This document shows positions 45,024 to 53,994 of a stretch of 64,000 nucleotides of DNA, one piece after another. Origin of the DNA: JAGQWW01 sp041392845. GTDB taxonomy: Bacteria; Bacteroidota; Bacteroidia; Chitinophagales; Saprospiraceae. The first letter of the stretch is position 1. The number at the start of each line of letters is the position of its first letter. The notes under the pieces are model-generated. The model saw nothing but the letters and a program-made list of their open reading frames with translations, did no database searches and was not told the origin of the DNA. The translations under genes and the position numbers were made by a program. The DNA lies in contig JAWKLG010000016.1 of assembly GCA_041392845.1 (NCBI GenBank), forward strand, positions 62,001 to 126,000, read 5' to 3'.

Positions 45024-45065
45024 TCTAGCACCCAGAACCCAGAACCCAGCCCCTAGTACCTAGAT
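45024..45065. repeat. Six-unit heptamer array CCCAGAA/CCTAGTA, running into the M28 peptidase stop
   Basis: Units TCTAGCA, CCCAGAA, CCCAGAA, CCCAGCC, CCTAGTA and CCTAGAT. On the minus strand this is the same family and sense as the array after radC. It includes the peptidase stop TAG (45060-45062). Confidence 0.88.
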
Positions 45066-46466
45066 CCCATATTTATCGACCAAATAGACCAAACTTGTCA
45101 TGGCAGCCGAACCTAGTGCCAATTCTCGAGGGTGGACTTTGTCGATTCGATCAGTTTCGGTGTGGTGATAATCGAAATATCTTTGAGAATCCGGGCGCAA
45201 ACCACAAAGCAGACCCAATTGACTTTTTAGTGGGCCGATGTCTGCACCCGAACCACCTTTGTTCAAATGAAGATTGTAGGGTTCCAATAATGGAAGCCAT
45301 TCATTGAGTTTTTGAAACAGATTGACAAACACTTCAGGTTCAGCATCGCAGGAGAATCCTTGAGGAGTGAATCCTCCGGCATCTGATTCCAGGCCGAAAA
45401 TATGCCTTTCGCCTTTTTCATTGGAGACCCTGGCGTATTCCAATCCGCCGGCCAGACCATTTTCTTCATTCATAAACATTACCACCCGGATGGTTCTTTT
45501 AGGTTGGTAGTTTAAGGATTTGAGCAGGTTCATTACTTCCATTGAATGTACACATCCGGCTCCATCATCATGTGCTCCGCCACCTACATCCCAAGAGTCG
45601 AGGTGTCCGCCGACTACAATGATTTCATCCGGATATTCTGAGCCTTTGATCTCAGCAATTACATTGTATGAATTTTCTTTTGGCAGGTTTTCGCAAGTGG
45701 TTCTTATGAATACACGAATGGTCTCTTCAGAACAAAGTCTGCTTAGCAGATCAGAGCCTTGGGTGGAAATTGCTACTGCAGGAATTCGTTCGTTTTCATT
45801 GGCGTAAACAGTGACACCTGTATGTGGTACATCATCTGATTTTCCTGTCATGGAACGGACGATTGCTGCCACCGCTCCATATTTTGCAGCTTCTGCCGGA
45901 CCATTTACGCGCTGGTCAACAGCCTTCCCATAGGCATAAAAAGTTCTAAGTTGGGTATTGTCGAATGGGCGATTGAAGAAAACAATTTTCCCTTGAATTT
46001 TATCTTTTCCAAGTTTTTCCAAATCAGTCAGTGCTTTTACTTCGACTACTTCAGCTGTAATTCCATTTGGACCGGTGCCTATTGAATTCCCAAGTGCCAG
46101 GGATTTGAGTTCAATGGTTCCCATTTTTGAGGAATTCACAATCCGAACCTGTTCTTTTTCTCCTCTTACCCAATGGGGTACCAGGCAGGGTTGAAGGATG
46201 ACTGTGTCCGGATTGAGTTTTAACAATTCTTGTCGTGTATATTCAACTGCAGCAGCAGCTTCCGGTGAACCAGCCAGTCTTCCTCCAATATTTTCGGAAA
46301 GATTTTCCAGCCAATTATAAGCTTTTCCTTCGGTCAGTGACTTATCGAATATTTGTTTTATAAACAAGGCATCTTCTTCGGAAAAAGAGGTTTGAGCCAT
46401 TATGCTTATAGTAGTTAGTACACTTAATCCGAAAATTGGTAAGAATATTTTAAAAAAGTTTTGCAT
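45060..46466 (-). CDS. M28 family metallopeptidase
   Basis: A secreted zinc aminopeptidase/carboxypeptidase-type enzyme of 468 residues. A signal peptide (residues about 5-24, ending IMAQ) precedes a PA-type insert domain and the catalytic domain. Zinc and catalytic residues are visible in GGHLDSWDVGGGAHDDGAG (His and Asp), MFMNEENGLAGG (Glu-Glu) and the later Asp/His regions. This subfamily resembles Q-type carboxypeptidases. It is probably periplasmic and degrades peptides. Its stop codon lies within a heptamer array. Confidence 0.88.
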   Translation of the reverse strand: MQNFFKIFLPIFGLSVLTTISIMAQTSFSEEDALFIKQIFDKSLTEGKAYNWLENLSENIGGRLAGSPEAAAAVEYTRQELLKLNPDTVILQPCLVPHWVRGEKEQVRIVNSSKMGTIELKSLALGNSIGTGPNGITAEVVEVKALTDLEKLGKDKIQGKIVFFNRPFDNTQLRTFYAYGKAVDQRVNGPAEAAKYGAVAAIVRSMTGKSDDVPHTGVTVYANENERIPAVAISTQGSDLLSRLCSEETIRVFIRTTCENLPKENSYNVIAEIKGSEYPDEIIVVGGHLDSWDVGGGAHDDGAGCVHSMEVMNLLKSLNYQPKRTIRVVMFMNEENGLAGGLEYARVSNEKGERHIFGLESDAGGFTPQGFSCDAEPEVFVNLFQKLNEWLPLLEPYNLHLNKGGSGADIGPLKSQLGLLCGLRPDSQRYFDYHHTETDRIDKVHPRELALGSAAMTSLVYLVDKYGI

Positions 46467-46631
46467 ATTTTTTATTCAAAATTTTAAGATTAGCAAAGTG
46501 AAAATTAGCGATTTGCCAAATTTTATAATTCAAAGTACTGATTTGACAAATGAATACACTAAATATGAGTTTTTAGGTGAAATATTTCAGGAGTCAAATT
46601 TGATTTTCAATTCAAAAAACGAATAGAATAT

Positions 46632-46663
46632 ATTGTATAATCCAAAAATATAATGCACCTTTG
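46632..46663 (+). promoter_or_regulatory. Promoter of the candidate small RNA at 46.7 kb
   Basis: ATTG (46632-46635) and CACCTTTG (46656-46663, one mismatch to TANNTTTG) are 20 bp apart, the same geometry as the sdh promoter. Confidence 0.4.
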
Positions 46664-46668
46664 TAATT

Positions 46669-46799
46669 GTGTAGATTACACACAAAGACATTTTAATAAT
46701 TATTTTGGTTTTATTTGGTTAGGGCTGAGGTAATACATAGGCAGTATTACCTCAAAGAATTTAGGAACAGCTTCACATCGTGAGGCTGTTTTTTTTTGT
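46669..46799 (+). ncRNA. Candidate small non-coding RNA (about 130 nt)
   Basis: No open frame covers it. It contains three successive hairpins: TGTGTA/TACACA near 46669-46683, a perfect 10-bp GAGGTAATAC/GTATTACCTC stem at about 46731-46756, and a terminator ACAGCTTCAC/GTGAGGCTGT (46767-46790) followed by eight or more T. A promoter lies just upstream. It is free-standing between the M28 peptidase start (divergent) and the sigma factor gene. I do not recognise an Rfam family; 6S, SRP, RNase P and tmRNA signatures are not seen. Confidence 0.45.
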
Positions 46800-46822
46800 G
46801 CTGCAAAAAACCTAAAAAAAGT

Positions 46823-46830
46823 TACTTTTG
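46823..46830 (+). promoter_or_regulatory. -7 box (TACTTTTG) for the sigma factor operon
   Basis: An exact TANNTTTG match just after the small-RNA terminator. It predicts a leader of about 120 nt to the sigma factor start. Confidence 0.5.
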
Positions 46831-46954
46831 CCCTAAATCAGGCCTTTAAATTGATACTTTTTTAAAAAGTGCCGTCTTAACATGAAATTAAGAAAGGGAC
46901 GGTTTCAAAACTGGTCTGGGAATAGATTTTTTTACCCAAACAGGTTCCTCCCTT

Positions 46955-47527
46955 TTGCAAACTTCTAAACACAACCCTATAGGCGACCAGGAAGCGATAG
47001 AAAGGTATCTCGATACCAGAGAGCCGGCCTATTTCGATGTGTTGTACCGGCGATATGCCGGAAAGGTTTATGCCAAATGTATTTCGATTTTAAAGGATGA
47101 AGGTTTGGCTGGAGATGCAACACAGGAGATTTTTACAAAGGTGTTTTTGAATCTCTCCAAGTTTGGTGGTCAATCAAAGTTTTCAACCTGGCTGTATTCT
47201 ATTACCTACAATTTCTGTATTGATCAGGTAAGAAAAAATAAAAAAGGCAAACAGATTTTCTCTGATGAAATGGAGAAGGCTCCTGAAATTGAAGAAGAAG
47301 TTTCTGATGAGGAGTTTTTGACCATGGAGATAGAGCGCTTGAAAGTAGTGCTTGAAAATTTGCCCGAAGGAGATAAGGCAATTTTAATTATGAAATACAA
47401 TGATGATATGTCCATCATCGAGATAGCAGAGAGTCTGGACAAGTCAGAGAGCGCAATTAAGATGAAAATTATGCGCGCTAAACAAAAAGCCAGACAGATT
47501 TATGACGAATTTTTTAAAGCCCAATAA
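46955..47527 (+). CDS. ECF-type RNA polymerase sigma factor with TTG start
   Basis: A protein of 190 residues. Region 2 is visible as GDATQEIFTKVFLNLSKFGG and STWLYSITYNFCIDQVRKN; region 4 as ILIMKYNDDMSIIEIAESLDKSESAIKMKIMRAKQKAR. An acidic linker lies between. There is no ATG near the beginning: the frame opens after a stop at 46889 and the only good initiator is TTG at 46955. The downstream genes (small hypothetical, MscS-like, DUF3078) follow at gaps of 36-72 bp, suggesting one operon with no obvious anti-sigma gene. Confidence 0.88.
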   Translation: MQTSKHNPIGDQEAIERYLDTREPAYFDVLYRRYAGKVYAKCISILKDEGLAGDATQEIFTKVFLNLSKFGGQSKFSTWLYSITYNFCIDQVRKNKKGKQIFSDEMEKAPEIEEEVSDEEFLTMEIERLKVVLENLPEGDKAILIMKYNDDMSIIEIAESLDKSESAIKMKIMRAKQKARQIYDEFFKAQ

Positions 47528-47599
47528 TAGACAGCGATCCAAACACTTAAACTCATTGATTAACTTAAATTTTAAGCTTATGTAATCCAATGAAAAATT

Positions 47600-47863
47600 A
47601 TGAGAAGCAATAATTTTAAGCGGTTGATGGAAGAAGAGGAAGCAAAGTATGAAGCTCCTCCTCCGAAGGTTACGAGGAATGTGGAACAAACAACCGGAAT
47701 TTTCTCTTTTGCGGCTAATATCATCGAGATCTTTCTACCTAAGGTTGTAGATGTGTTTGTTGCTATGTCCGGTGGGAAAGATGAAGAAACACCACCCAAA
47801 AGATTTACACCTGACCAGGGGTTCAAACATGGCCCGGGAAAAGGTCCTGATGCTTTGGGATAA
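47600..47863 (+). CDS. Small hypothetical protein in the sigma/MscS cluster
   Basis: A protein of 87 residues: charged start (KRLMEEEEAKYEAPPPK), one short hydrophobic/amphipathic segment at about residues 33-55 (GIFSFAANIIEIFLPKVVDVFVAMS), and a Gly/Pro-rich end (GFKHGPGKGPDALG). It resembles no family I know. Its position between a sigma factor and a mechanosensitive channel makes an envelope-stress or regulatory role possible; this is inference. Confidence 0.55.
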   Translation: MRSNNFKRLMEEEEAKYEAPPPKVTRNVEQTTGIFSFAANIIEIFLPKVVDVFVAMSGGKDEETPPKRFTPDQGFKHGPGKGPDALG

Positions 47864-47902
47864 ATGATAAACCTGTTAACTTAATAAAACCCGATATTAA
47901 CC

Positions 47903-48709
47903 ATGCCTGGTATGGAAATTCTTAATGAACTACTGACCAATATGGCTTTGGCATTGCCTAAGGTAGTAATGGCTTTGGTTCTTTTTTTTGTTGGATGGTT
48001 GGTTGCTAAAGGTGTAGCCAGACTGGTCCAAAAATTATTACATGGAATTGGATTGGATAAAATTGGAGAGAAACTCAACGAGATTGACCTCGTTCGGGAA
48101 TCTAATTTTACCATCCAGCCTAGTGTCATCCTGTCAAAGCTGTTGTACTATTTTTTGATCCTTATTTTCCTTGTTGCAGCTACGGATGTCCTTCAGATGG
48201 AAGCCCTTTCGCAATTGGTTTCCGATATCATCAATTACATTCCGCAATTGGTAACTGCGCTGGTGCTGGTTGTGATTGGATTGTTGCTTGCCGATATGAT
48301 CCAAAAGGCTGTAAAGACTGCTGCAGAATCTATGGGAATCCCTTCTGCCAATATTATCAGCGGATTTATCTTTTGGTTTATTTTTCTAACGGTAGGAGTT
48401 AGCGCACTTTCCCAAGCCGGAATTGATACCGATTTCATCAAATCCAATCTAACGGTGGTACTCGGTGGAGGTGTTTTGGCTTTCGCCATCAGTTACGGTT
48501 TGGCATCTAAAGATATTGTTGGAAATTTCATTGCTTCTTTTTATCATAAGAACAAAGTGAAGATTGGAGATGTTATAGCCATCGATAATATAAAAGGAGA
48601 AATCGTTGCGATGGATAGTACTTCCCTCACTATTCAAACAGAATCCAAGAAAGTAATGTTACCCTTGAAAAAGTTGACTACAGAGAATATTGAAATATTT
48701 GAATCCTAG
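47903..48709 (+). CDS. MscS-like mechanosensitive channel protein (conserved TM-helix type)
   Basis: A membrane protein of 268 residues with four to five hydrophobic helices (about residues 15-40, 78-98, 112-138, 150-170 and 180-205). An MscS-like beta domain follows (VKIGDVIAIDNIKGEIVAMDSTSLTIQT). The pore-helix pattern GGGVLAFAISYGLASKDIVGNFIASF is typical of small MscS-fold channels. The N-terminal helices resemble the conserved TM-helix repeats of CmpX-type proteins. Gating in response to osmotic tension is the family role. Confidence 0.85.
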   Translation: MPGMEILNELLTNMALALPKVVMALVLFFVGWLVAKGVARLVQKLLHGIGLDKIGEKLNEIDLVRESNFTIQPSVILSKLLYYFLILIFLVAATDVLQMEALSQLVSDIINYIPQLVTALVLVVIGLLLADMIQKAVKTAAESMGIPSANIISGFIFWFIFLTVGVSALSQAGIDTDFIKSNLTVVLGGGVLAFAISYGLASKDIVGNFIASFYHKNKVKIGDVIAIDNIKGEIVAMDSTSLTIQTESKKVMLPLKKLTTENIEIFES

Positions 48710-48745
48710 AATAAACATTAACCAAACAAATTAAAAGTGAATTTC

Positions 48746-49717
48746 ATGTTTAAAAAGATTACATTATTTTTTTCCTTGATTTTCGTAGTAGGAGCAATGC
48801 AAGCTCAAACTGAATCAGAATTGAAAGAGGAATTTGCTGCAAAAGAAGCAGCAATGAAAGAGGCTAAAAAAGAATACGATGCCCTGAAGGGTGAAGTGGA
48901 TGCAATTGCAGCCAAAATTGATGGTTTGCAACCTTGGAAATTTGGTGCACTTGGAACGCTGGGGTTGAATTTTTCACAATTCAATAACTGGTTTGGTGCT
49001 GCCAATCCTGATGCCTATAGCAGTACGATTGGTTTCTCAGGAAACGCCTTTGCTAATTTGAATAAGGACAAGTATTTCTGGAGAAATGCCGGAAATCTTA
49101 ACATGGCCTGGACTAAACTGGCAATCAATGAAGAGGTAAGAGATACTGCTGAATATGAAAATACAGCAGATGCGGTAAACGTAACCTCGTTATTCGGTTA
49201 CAAATTAACTGAGAAGTTCGCCATTTCTGCACTTGGTGAGTTCCGTTCAACCATCGTAAACAATTTTGCCAATCCTGGATTCTTGGATCTAGGGGTAGGA
49301 GCAACCTGGACTCCTATATCTGATCTAGTAGTGGTGTTTCACCCATTGAACTACAATATTGTGATTGCTGATGAAGGTTTGAATTACGAATCATCGCTAG
49401 GTTGTAAGATTGTTGCTGATTATGCTAAATCGCTTCCAAAAGGAATCAACTGGCGTTCAAATCTTTCAGCGTTTATCAGTTATTCTGATGTGCCAAACCT
49501 TTCTAACTGGACCTGGGTAAACGGCTTGAGTGTTAATGTGTGGAAAGGATTGGGTGTCGGTTTTGAATTGGGTCTTAGAAGCAACAAGCAGGAGAGCTAC
49601 AATAAATTTGTAGAAGCTGAAATGTTAGATCCGGAAACATTTAATATTGATGACCTTGATAGTGGAGACAATCCATTGCAAACTTATTGGGTATTAGGAT
49701 TCACTTATACTTTATAA
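48746..49717 (+). CDS. DUF3078 domain-containing protein
   Basis: A protein of 323 residues. I chose the ATG at 48746; a GTG three codons upstream also opens the frame. A signal peptide (ending MQAQ) is followed by a coiled-coil stretch (ELKEEFAAKEAAMKEAKKEYD), then the DUF3078 part with GALGTLGLNFSQFNNW and repeated beta strands ending in VLGFTYTL, consistent with an outer-membrane barrel. The function of the family is unknown. It ends the putative sigma-factor operon and is followed by a strong terminator. Confidence 0.82.
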   Translation: MFKKITLFFSLIFVVGAMQAQTESELKEEFAAKEAAMKEAKKEYDALKGEVDAIAAKIDGLQPWKFGALGTLGLNFSQFNNWFGAANPDAYSSTIGFSGNAFANLNKDKYFWRNAGNLNMAWTKLAINEEVRDTAEYENTADAVNVTSLFGYKLTEKFAISALGEFRSTIVNNFANPGFLDLGVGATWTPISDLVVVFHPLNYNIVIADEGLNYESSLGCKIVADYAKSLPKGINWRSNLSAFISYSDVPNLSNWTWVNGLSVNVWKGLGVGFELGLRSNKQESYNKFVEAEMLDPETFNIDDLDSGDNPLQTYWVLGFTYTL

Positions 49718-49755
49718 ATATCAGGAAGCCTGACTTCCTACTTTATTTCTAAAAT

Positions 49756-49796
49756 AAAACCCGTCTTCCTTGATTGTGAAGACGGGTTTTGTTTTT
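49756..49796 (+). terminator. Intrinsic terminator after the DUF3078 gene
   Basis: AAAACCCGTCTTC (49756-49768) and GAAGACGGGTTTT (49778-49790) form a perfect 13-bp stem, followed by GTTTTT. Confidence 0.88.
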
Positions 49797-49847
49797 ACAG
49801 TATGACCTATTCTTCCTACCTTCACCACCCACCTAAAAATTATTCGA

Positions 49848-52661
49848 ATGTCAGATAAAAAGCTCTTTTTGTTGGATGGACACGCTTTGGTTTACCGTGC
49901 CCATTATGCCTTTATTGCAAGACCACTCATCAATTCCAAAGGTTGGAATACTTCCGCAGTAGCTGGATTTACCCGCACACTTATTGATTTGATCAACAAC
50001 CAAAATCCCACCCACATTGCAGTTTCCTTCGACCTTTCCGGGCCGACATTTCGACACGAAATGTATGAACCTTACAAGGCAAATCGGGAAGCACAACCTG
50101 AGGATATCACTTTCGCACTTCCTTACATCCGAAAAATGGTGGAAGCCTTTAAAATTCCGGTTGTGACTAAAGAAGGTTATGAAGCTGATGATGTAATTGG
50201 AACCCTGGCAAAACAGGCGGAAAAAGAAGGATTTGAGGTGTACATGGTAACACCTGATAAAGATTATGCACAACTGGTTTCGGATAAGGTTTTTTTATAC
50301 AAACCGGGAAGACAGGGCAATGAGGTGGAAATTATGGGCCAGAAGGAAGTATGTGAAAAATGGGGTATTAAAAGAGTGGATCAGGTTATAGATGTATTGG
50401 GTTTGCAAGGAGATAGTGTGGATAATATTCCCGGAATTCCCGGAATCGGACCCAAAACTGCAGTTAAATTATTAGAAGAATTTGATTCGGTAGAGGGGGT
50501 AATTGAAAACTCAGACAAACTTAAAGGAAAACAGAAAGAGCGAGTTGAAGAGTTTGCTGAGCAGGCTATCCTTTCAAAACAACTGGCTACTATCGACATC
50601 AATGCTCCCGTGAAATTTGATGCCAAGCAATATGAGTTGGAAGAATTTGACAGAGAGACTTTGGAGGAGCTGTTTAAAGAACTTGAATTCAGAACACTGG
50701 CCAATTCTATTTTAGGTGGAAATTCGAGAAGTGATAATGCAGCGCCGGCCAGTAAGAATAACAACGGAACACAAGGTCAATTATTTACCCAGGAGGCGTC
50801 AGCTTTGCCTGATGAAAAGACTCCTGCTGCGCATTCTGTCGCTGACCATAACATCCATGATACCCCTCATACCTATCAGTTGGTGCAAACCGATGAAGGG
50901 ATGGCGGATTTGGTGAAGTTACTTTCTTCTCAAAAGGAGATTTGTTTTGATACTGAGACTACTGATATAGATGCAAATGTTGCTGAATTGGTAGGAATTT
51001 CTTTTGCTATCAAGGCGCATGAAGCCTACTACATTCCTGTTCCTGAAGACAAAAATGAAGCAAAACGCATCATTGAAATTTTCCGTCCCATTTTTGAAAA
51101 TGAAGCCATTGCTAAAATCGGGCAAAACCTGAAATATGATGCCTTGGTGTTGAAATGGCACGGAGTGGAGTTGAAAGGTTTGTACAAGGATACTATGTTG
51201 TATCATTATTTGTTGGAGCCGGAATTGAGGCATGGAATGGATTACCTGGCAGAAACATATTTAAAATATCAGCCGGTTTCCATAGAAACCCTTATCGGGA
51301 AAAAAGGCAAAAATCAACTTTCAATGCGCGATGTTGAGGTGGAAAAAGTAAGTGAATATGCCGCGGAAGATGCGGATATCACCTTACAATTGAAAAACTA
51401 TTTTGAACCATTATTAGAAAAAGAAGGACTTTCTGAATTGTATGAAACCATGGAAGGTCCTTTGGTGAAGGTGTTGGTAGATTTGGAACATTCAGGAGTC
51501 AATTTAGATGTGCCTTTTTTAGAAGAGTATTCAAAAGAACTGGGAGAAAAAATAGATGCTCTGGAAAAAGACATCCATGAAGAAGCCGGAGTGAAGTTCA
51601 ATATCGCTTCCCCAAAGCAGATAGGAGAAATTCTATTTGATCATATGAAAATTCCTTATCGCTGGAGAAAGACCAAGACGGGTCAGTACAGTACAGATGA
51701 GGAAAAACTATCTGAACTGGCTCAGGAATATCCTTTTGCAGAAAAAATCCTGGAATACCGAAGTTTGACCAAGTTGAAATCTACCTATGTAGATGCTTTG
51801 CCAAAAATGGTGAATCCTGTTTCTAAAAGAATTCATAGTTCTTTCAATCAGGCACTCGCAGCAACGGGTAGGTTAAGTAGCAACAATCCAAACCTTCAAA
51901 ATATACCCATTAGAACAGAAGAAGGCCGTAAGATTAGGAAAGCCTTTATTCCAAAGGATGAAAACCACATCCTTTTAGCGGCGGATTATTCTCAGATTGA
52001 GTTGAGACTGATTGCAGAAATTAGCGGTGACGAAGCCATGCTGGAAGCTTTTGCATCCGGACAGGACATTCACAGGGCAACTGCGGCCAGGGTTTATGGC
52101 GTTCCGTTTGAGGAGGTGACCAGCGACCAGCGTCGAAATGCAAAAACGGTCAACTTTAGCATCATTTATGGAGCTGGTGCTACTAACTTGAGCCGTCAAT
52201 TGAATATAAAAAGGGGAGAAGCGAGTGATTTGATCAAGCAGTATTTTGCACAATATCAGGGATTGAAGGATTATATGGATAAGACGGTGGAAGATGCTCG
52301 TAAAACCGGTTATGTTAAAACCTTGATGGGTAGAAGGAGATATTTAAGAGATATAAATTCCAGAAATAACCTGGACAGAAGCAATGCCGAAAGGGTAGCC
52401 ATCAATACGCCGATTCAAGGGTCAGCGGCTGATATGATCAAACTGGCGATGATCAATATTCATAAAGCATTGGCTGAGGGTGGCTATAAAACAGAAATGA
52501 TTCTTCAGGTACATGACGAATTGGTATTTGATGTGTACAAACCTGAGTTGGAAAAAGTGAAGCCCTTGATTCTAGACCTTATGAAAAATGCAATTCCTTC
52601 CCTAAAGGTGCCAATATTGGTAGAAGCAGGAACCGGAGAACATTGGTTGGAAGCACATTAA
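49848..52661 (+). CDS. polA: DNA polymerase I
   Basis: A replication and repair polymerase of 937 residues. All three activities look intact. The 5' nuclease domain occupies residues 1-290 (LDGHALVYRAHYAF, GDSVDNIPGIPGIGPKTA). The 3'-5' exonuclease begins near residue 365 with an active DTETTD. The polymerase domain has the ADYSQIELR and RNAKTVNFSIIYG motifs and the final VHDELVFDV. A low-complexity linker (residues about 290-340) joins the first two parts. The next gene starts 10 bp downstream. Confidence 0.96.
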   Translation: MSDKKLFLLDGHALVYRAHYAFIARPLINSKGWNTSAVAGFTRTLIDLINNQNPTHIAVSFDLSGPTFRHEMYEPYKANREAQPEDITFALPYIRKMVEAFKIPVVTKEGYEADDVIGTLAKQAEKEGFEVYMVTPDKDYAQLVSDKVFLYKPGRQGNEVEIMGQKEVCEKWGIKRVDQVIDVLGLQGDSVDNIPGIPGIGPKTAVKLLEEFDSVEGVIENSDKLKGKQKERVEEFAEQAILSKQLATIDINAPVKFDAKQYELEEFDRETLEELFKELEFRTLANSILGGNSRSDNAAPASKNNNGTQGQLFTQEASALPDEKTPAAHSVADHNIHDTPHTYQLVQTDEGMADLVKLLSSQKEICFDTETTDIDANVAELVGISFAIKAHEAYYIPVPEDKNEAKRIIEIFRPIFENEAIAKIGQNLKYDALVLKWHGVELKGLYKDTMLYHYLLEPELRHGMDYLAETYLKYQPVSIETLIGKKGKNQLSMRDVEVEKVSEYAAEDADITLQLKNYFEPLLEKEGLSELYETMEGPLVKVLVDLEHSGVNLDVPFLEEYSKELGEKIDALEKDIHEEAGVKFNIASPKQIGEILFDHMKIPYRWRKTKTGQYSTDEEKLSELAQEYPFAEKILEYRSLTKLKSTYVDALPKMVNPVSKRIHSSFNQALAATGRLSSNNPNLQNIPIRTEEGRKIRKAFIPKDENHILLAADYSQIELRLIAEISGDEAMLEAFASGQDIHRATAARVYGVPFEEVTSDQRRNAKTVNFSIIYGAGATNLSRQLNIKRGEASDLIKQYFAQYQGLKDYMDKTVEDARKTGYVKTLMGRRRYLRDINSRNNLDRSNAERVAINTPIQGSAADMIKLAMINIHKALAEGGYKTEMILQVHDELVFDVYKPELEKVKPLILDLMKNAIPSLKVPILVEAGTGEHWLEAH

Positions 52662-52671
52662 ACCACTTCGT

Positions 52672-53112
52672 ATGAAAAACACATTATTGGTTTTTTCTTT
52701 ATTGCTTTTAACCGGATTTCAGCTCCAAGCTCAGGATAAGGATGTTTTGGAGGTTAAAAGATTGATGGCACAACAAGAAGCTGATTGGAACAGAGGAGAC
52801 ATCGATGCCTTTATGCAAGTCTATTGGAAATCAGAAAAGCTGCAATTCATCGGTGCCGAGGGGATTACCTACGGATGGCAACAAACCCTGGATAATTACA
52901 AAAAGGGCTATCCAGATCAAGCATCCATGGGTAAGTTGATTTTTGAAATAAAATCGGTGGAGAAATTATCCAAAAAGGTAATCATGCTGTCCGGTAGTTG
53001 GGAACTTGAAAAAGAAGGCCCCAATCCCGGTGGGCATTATTTACTGATTTGGAAAAAGATCAAAGGACAATGGCGAATTGTGGCCGACCACACAAGTGTT
53101 AAAAAAACGTAG
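52672..53112 (+). CDS. DUF4440/SnoaL-like exported protein
   Basis: A protein of 146 residues with a signal peptide ending QLQAQ, then a cone-shaped NTF2-like fold: MAQQEADWNRGDIDAFMQVYW is the typical N-terminal helix pair and GGHYLLIWKKIKGQWRIVADH the closing strands. It is predicted to be periplasmic and its ligand is unknown. It starts 10 bp after polA and may be co-transcribed with it. A GCCAATG heptamer array begins 8 bp after its stop. Confidence 0.78.
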   Translation: MKNTLLVFSLLLLTGFQLQAQDKDVLEVKRLMAQQEADWNRGDIDAFMQVYWKSEKLQFIGAEGITYGWQQTLDNYKKGYPDQASMGKLIFEIKSVEKLSKKVIMLSGSWELEKEGPNPGGHYLLIWKKIKGQWRIVADHTSVKKT

Positions 53113-53120
53113 CGTCCTCC

Positions 53121-53160
53121 CCAAACGGCCAATGGCCAACAGCCAATGGCTAACAGCCAC
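53121..53160. repeat. Heptamer array, GCCAATG family, filling a convergent gap
   Basis: Units CCAAACG, GCCAATG, GCCAACA, GCCAATG, GCTAACA with an exact 7-base period. The array fills the whole 48-bp gap between the DUF4440-type stop (53112) and the PASTA protein stop (53161). The same family is at 41431. Confidence 0.85.
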
Positions 53161-53994
53161 CTAATTGCAGCCTGCAGGCAAAACCTTCGACAAACTCAAA
53201 TCAACCATACTTCCTAAGGGAACCTGGGTGTCAGGCGTGAAGGAAGGAGTTTGGCTGGAAATGTACATGTCATCCTGGTCCGCTTCTCCCGGAACTTCGT
53301 TTACTGTTCCAAGTTTTAGTCCGCTTGCTGTGATTAGAAATTGCGCTTCGGAGAAGGTCATGCAGGATAAATCCGGCAAGTCTACCTTCCCTCCGCTTCT
53401 GGTGGTAACTACAAATTGAAGAACAGTACCCATGGGCACTTTTACTCCATCGTTGAGGTCGTTTTCTGTTATTTTTTTGTCGCCGTGATAAAGGTAAAGG
53501 ATAGAATTTGGCTCCAATTTGTTGTTGAAAACCTGTTCTTTGATACTTGCACGGAGATTGAGTAATTTCAATTTTTTGACATACTGGTCGTAGTCATAAT
53601 TTCCTACCAGGGTGGGTAGCGAAACTTGGTCAGGATTACTTTTGGTGATAGTCAAATAGATTCTTCTTCCTTCTTTAACCTGTTCGCCCAATTTTGGATT
53701 TTGATCCAAAACAACTCCTGGTTTTTCGTCTATGTTGTAGATAGAATCCGTAATGACATAGCGAAATCCACCTTTTTCAATCTTTTTAATGGCATCATTC
53801 ACATCCATTTCAAGGTAGTTTTCTACCGTATACGATTCACCATGATTGGTGTAGCAGCTCATCCACCAATTCAATCCCAGAAAAATGAGGCAAAGTGCCA
53901 GGAGCATCTTGCCCAGATTTTTGAGGAAGAACATGCTAGAAATGAAATACCAGAATTCTTGAAAGCCGTTTTTTATTTTACCCGACACGGACAT
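53161..53994 (-). CDS. PASTA-domain membrane protein
   Basis: A protein of 277 residues with the start at 53994 (MSVSGKIKNGFQEFW), overlapping the upstream ligase stop by 17 bp. One membrane helix (about residues 24-47) anchors three consecutive PASTA-like domains (roughly residues 55-120, 121-200 and 201-270). The second begins after SLPTLVGNYDYDQY, and the third after KVDLPDLSCMTFSEA. PASTA domains bind peptidoglycan or lipid II. Sitting directly behind a D-Ala-D-Ala ligase supports a cell-wall role. There is no kinase domain. Confidence 0.82.
   Translation of the reverse strand: MSVSGKIKNGFQEFWYFISSMFFLKNLGKMLLALCLIFLGLNWWMSCYTNHGESYTVENYLEMDVNDAIKKIEKGGFRYVITDSIYNIDEKPGVVLDQNPKLGEQVKEGRRIYLTITKSNPDQVSLPTLVGNYDYDQYVKKLKLLNLRASIKEQVFNNKLEPNSILYLYHGDKKITENDLNDGVKVPMGTVLQFVVTTRSGGKVDLPDLSCMTFSEAQFLITASGLKLGTVNEVPGEADQDDMYISSQTPSFTPDTQVPLGSMVDLSLSKVLPAGCN

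Noticed and set aside
44845..45063. Open frame reading a Gly-Cys-Trp-Val-Leu repeat
   Set aside because: It is just the translation of the GGTNCTG array: a 7-base unit cycles through all frames and gives a 21-base, 7-residue peptide repeat.
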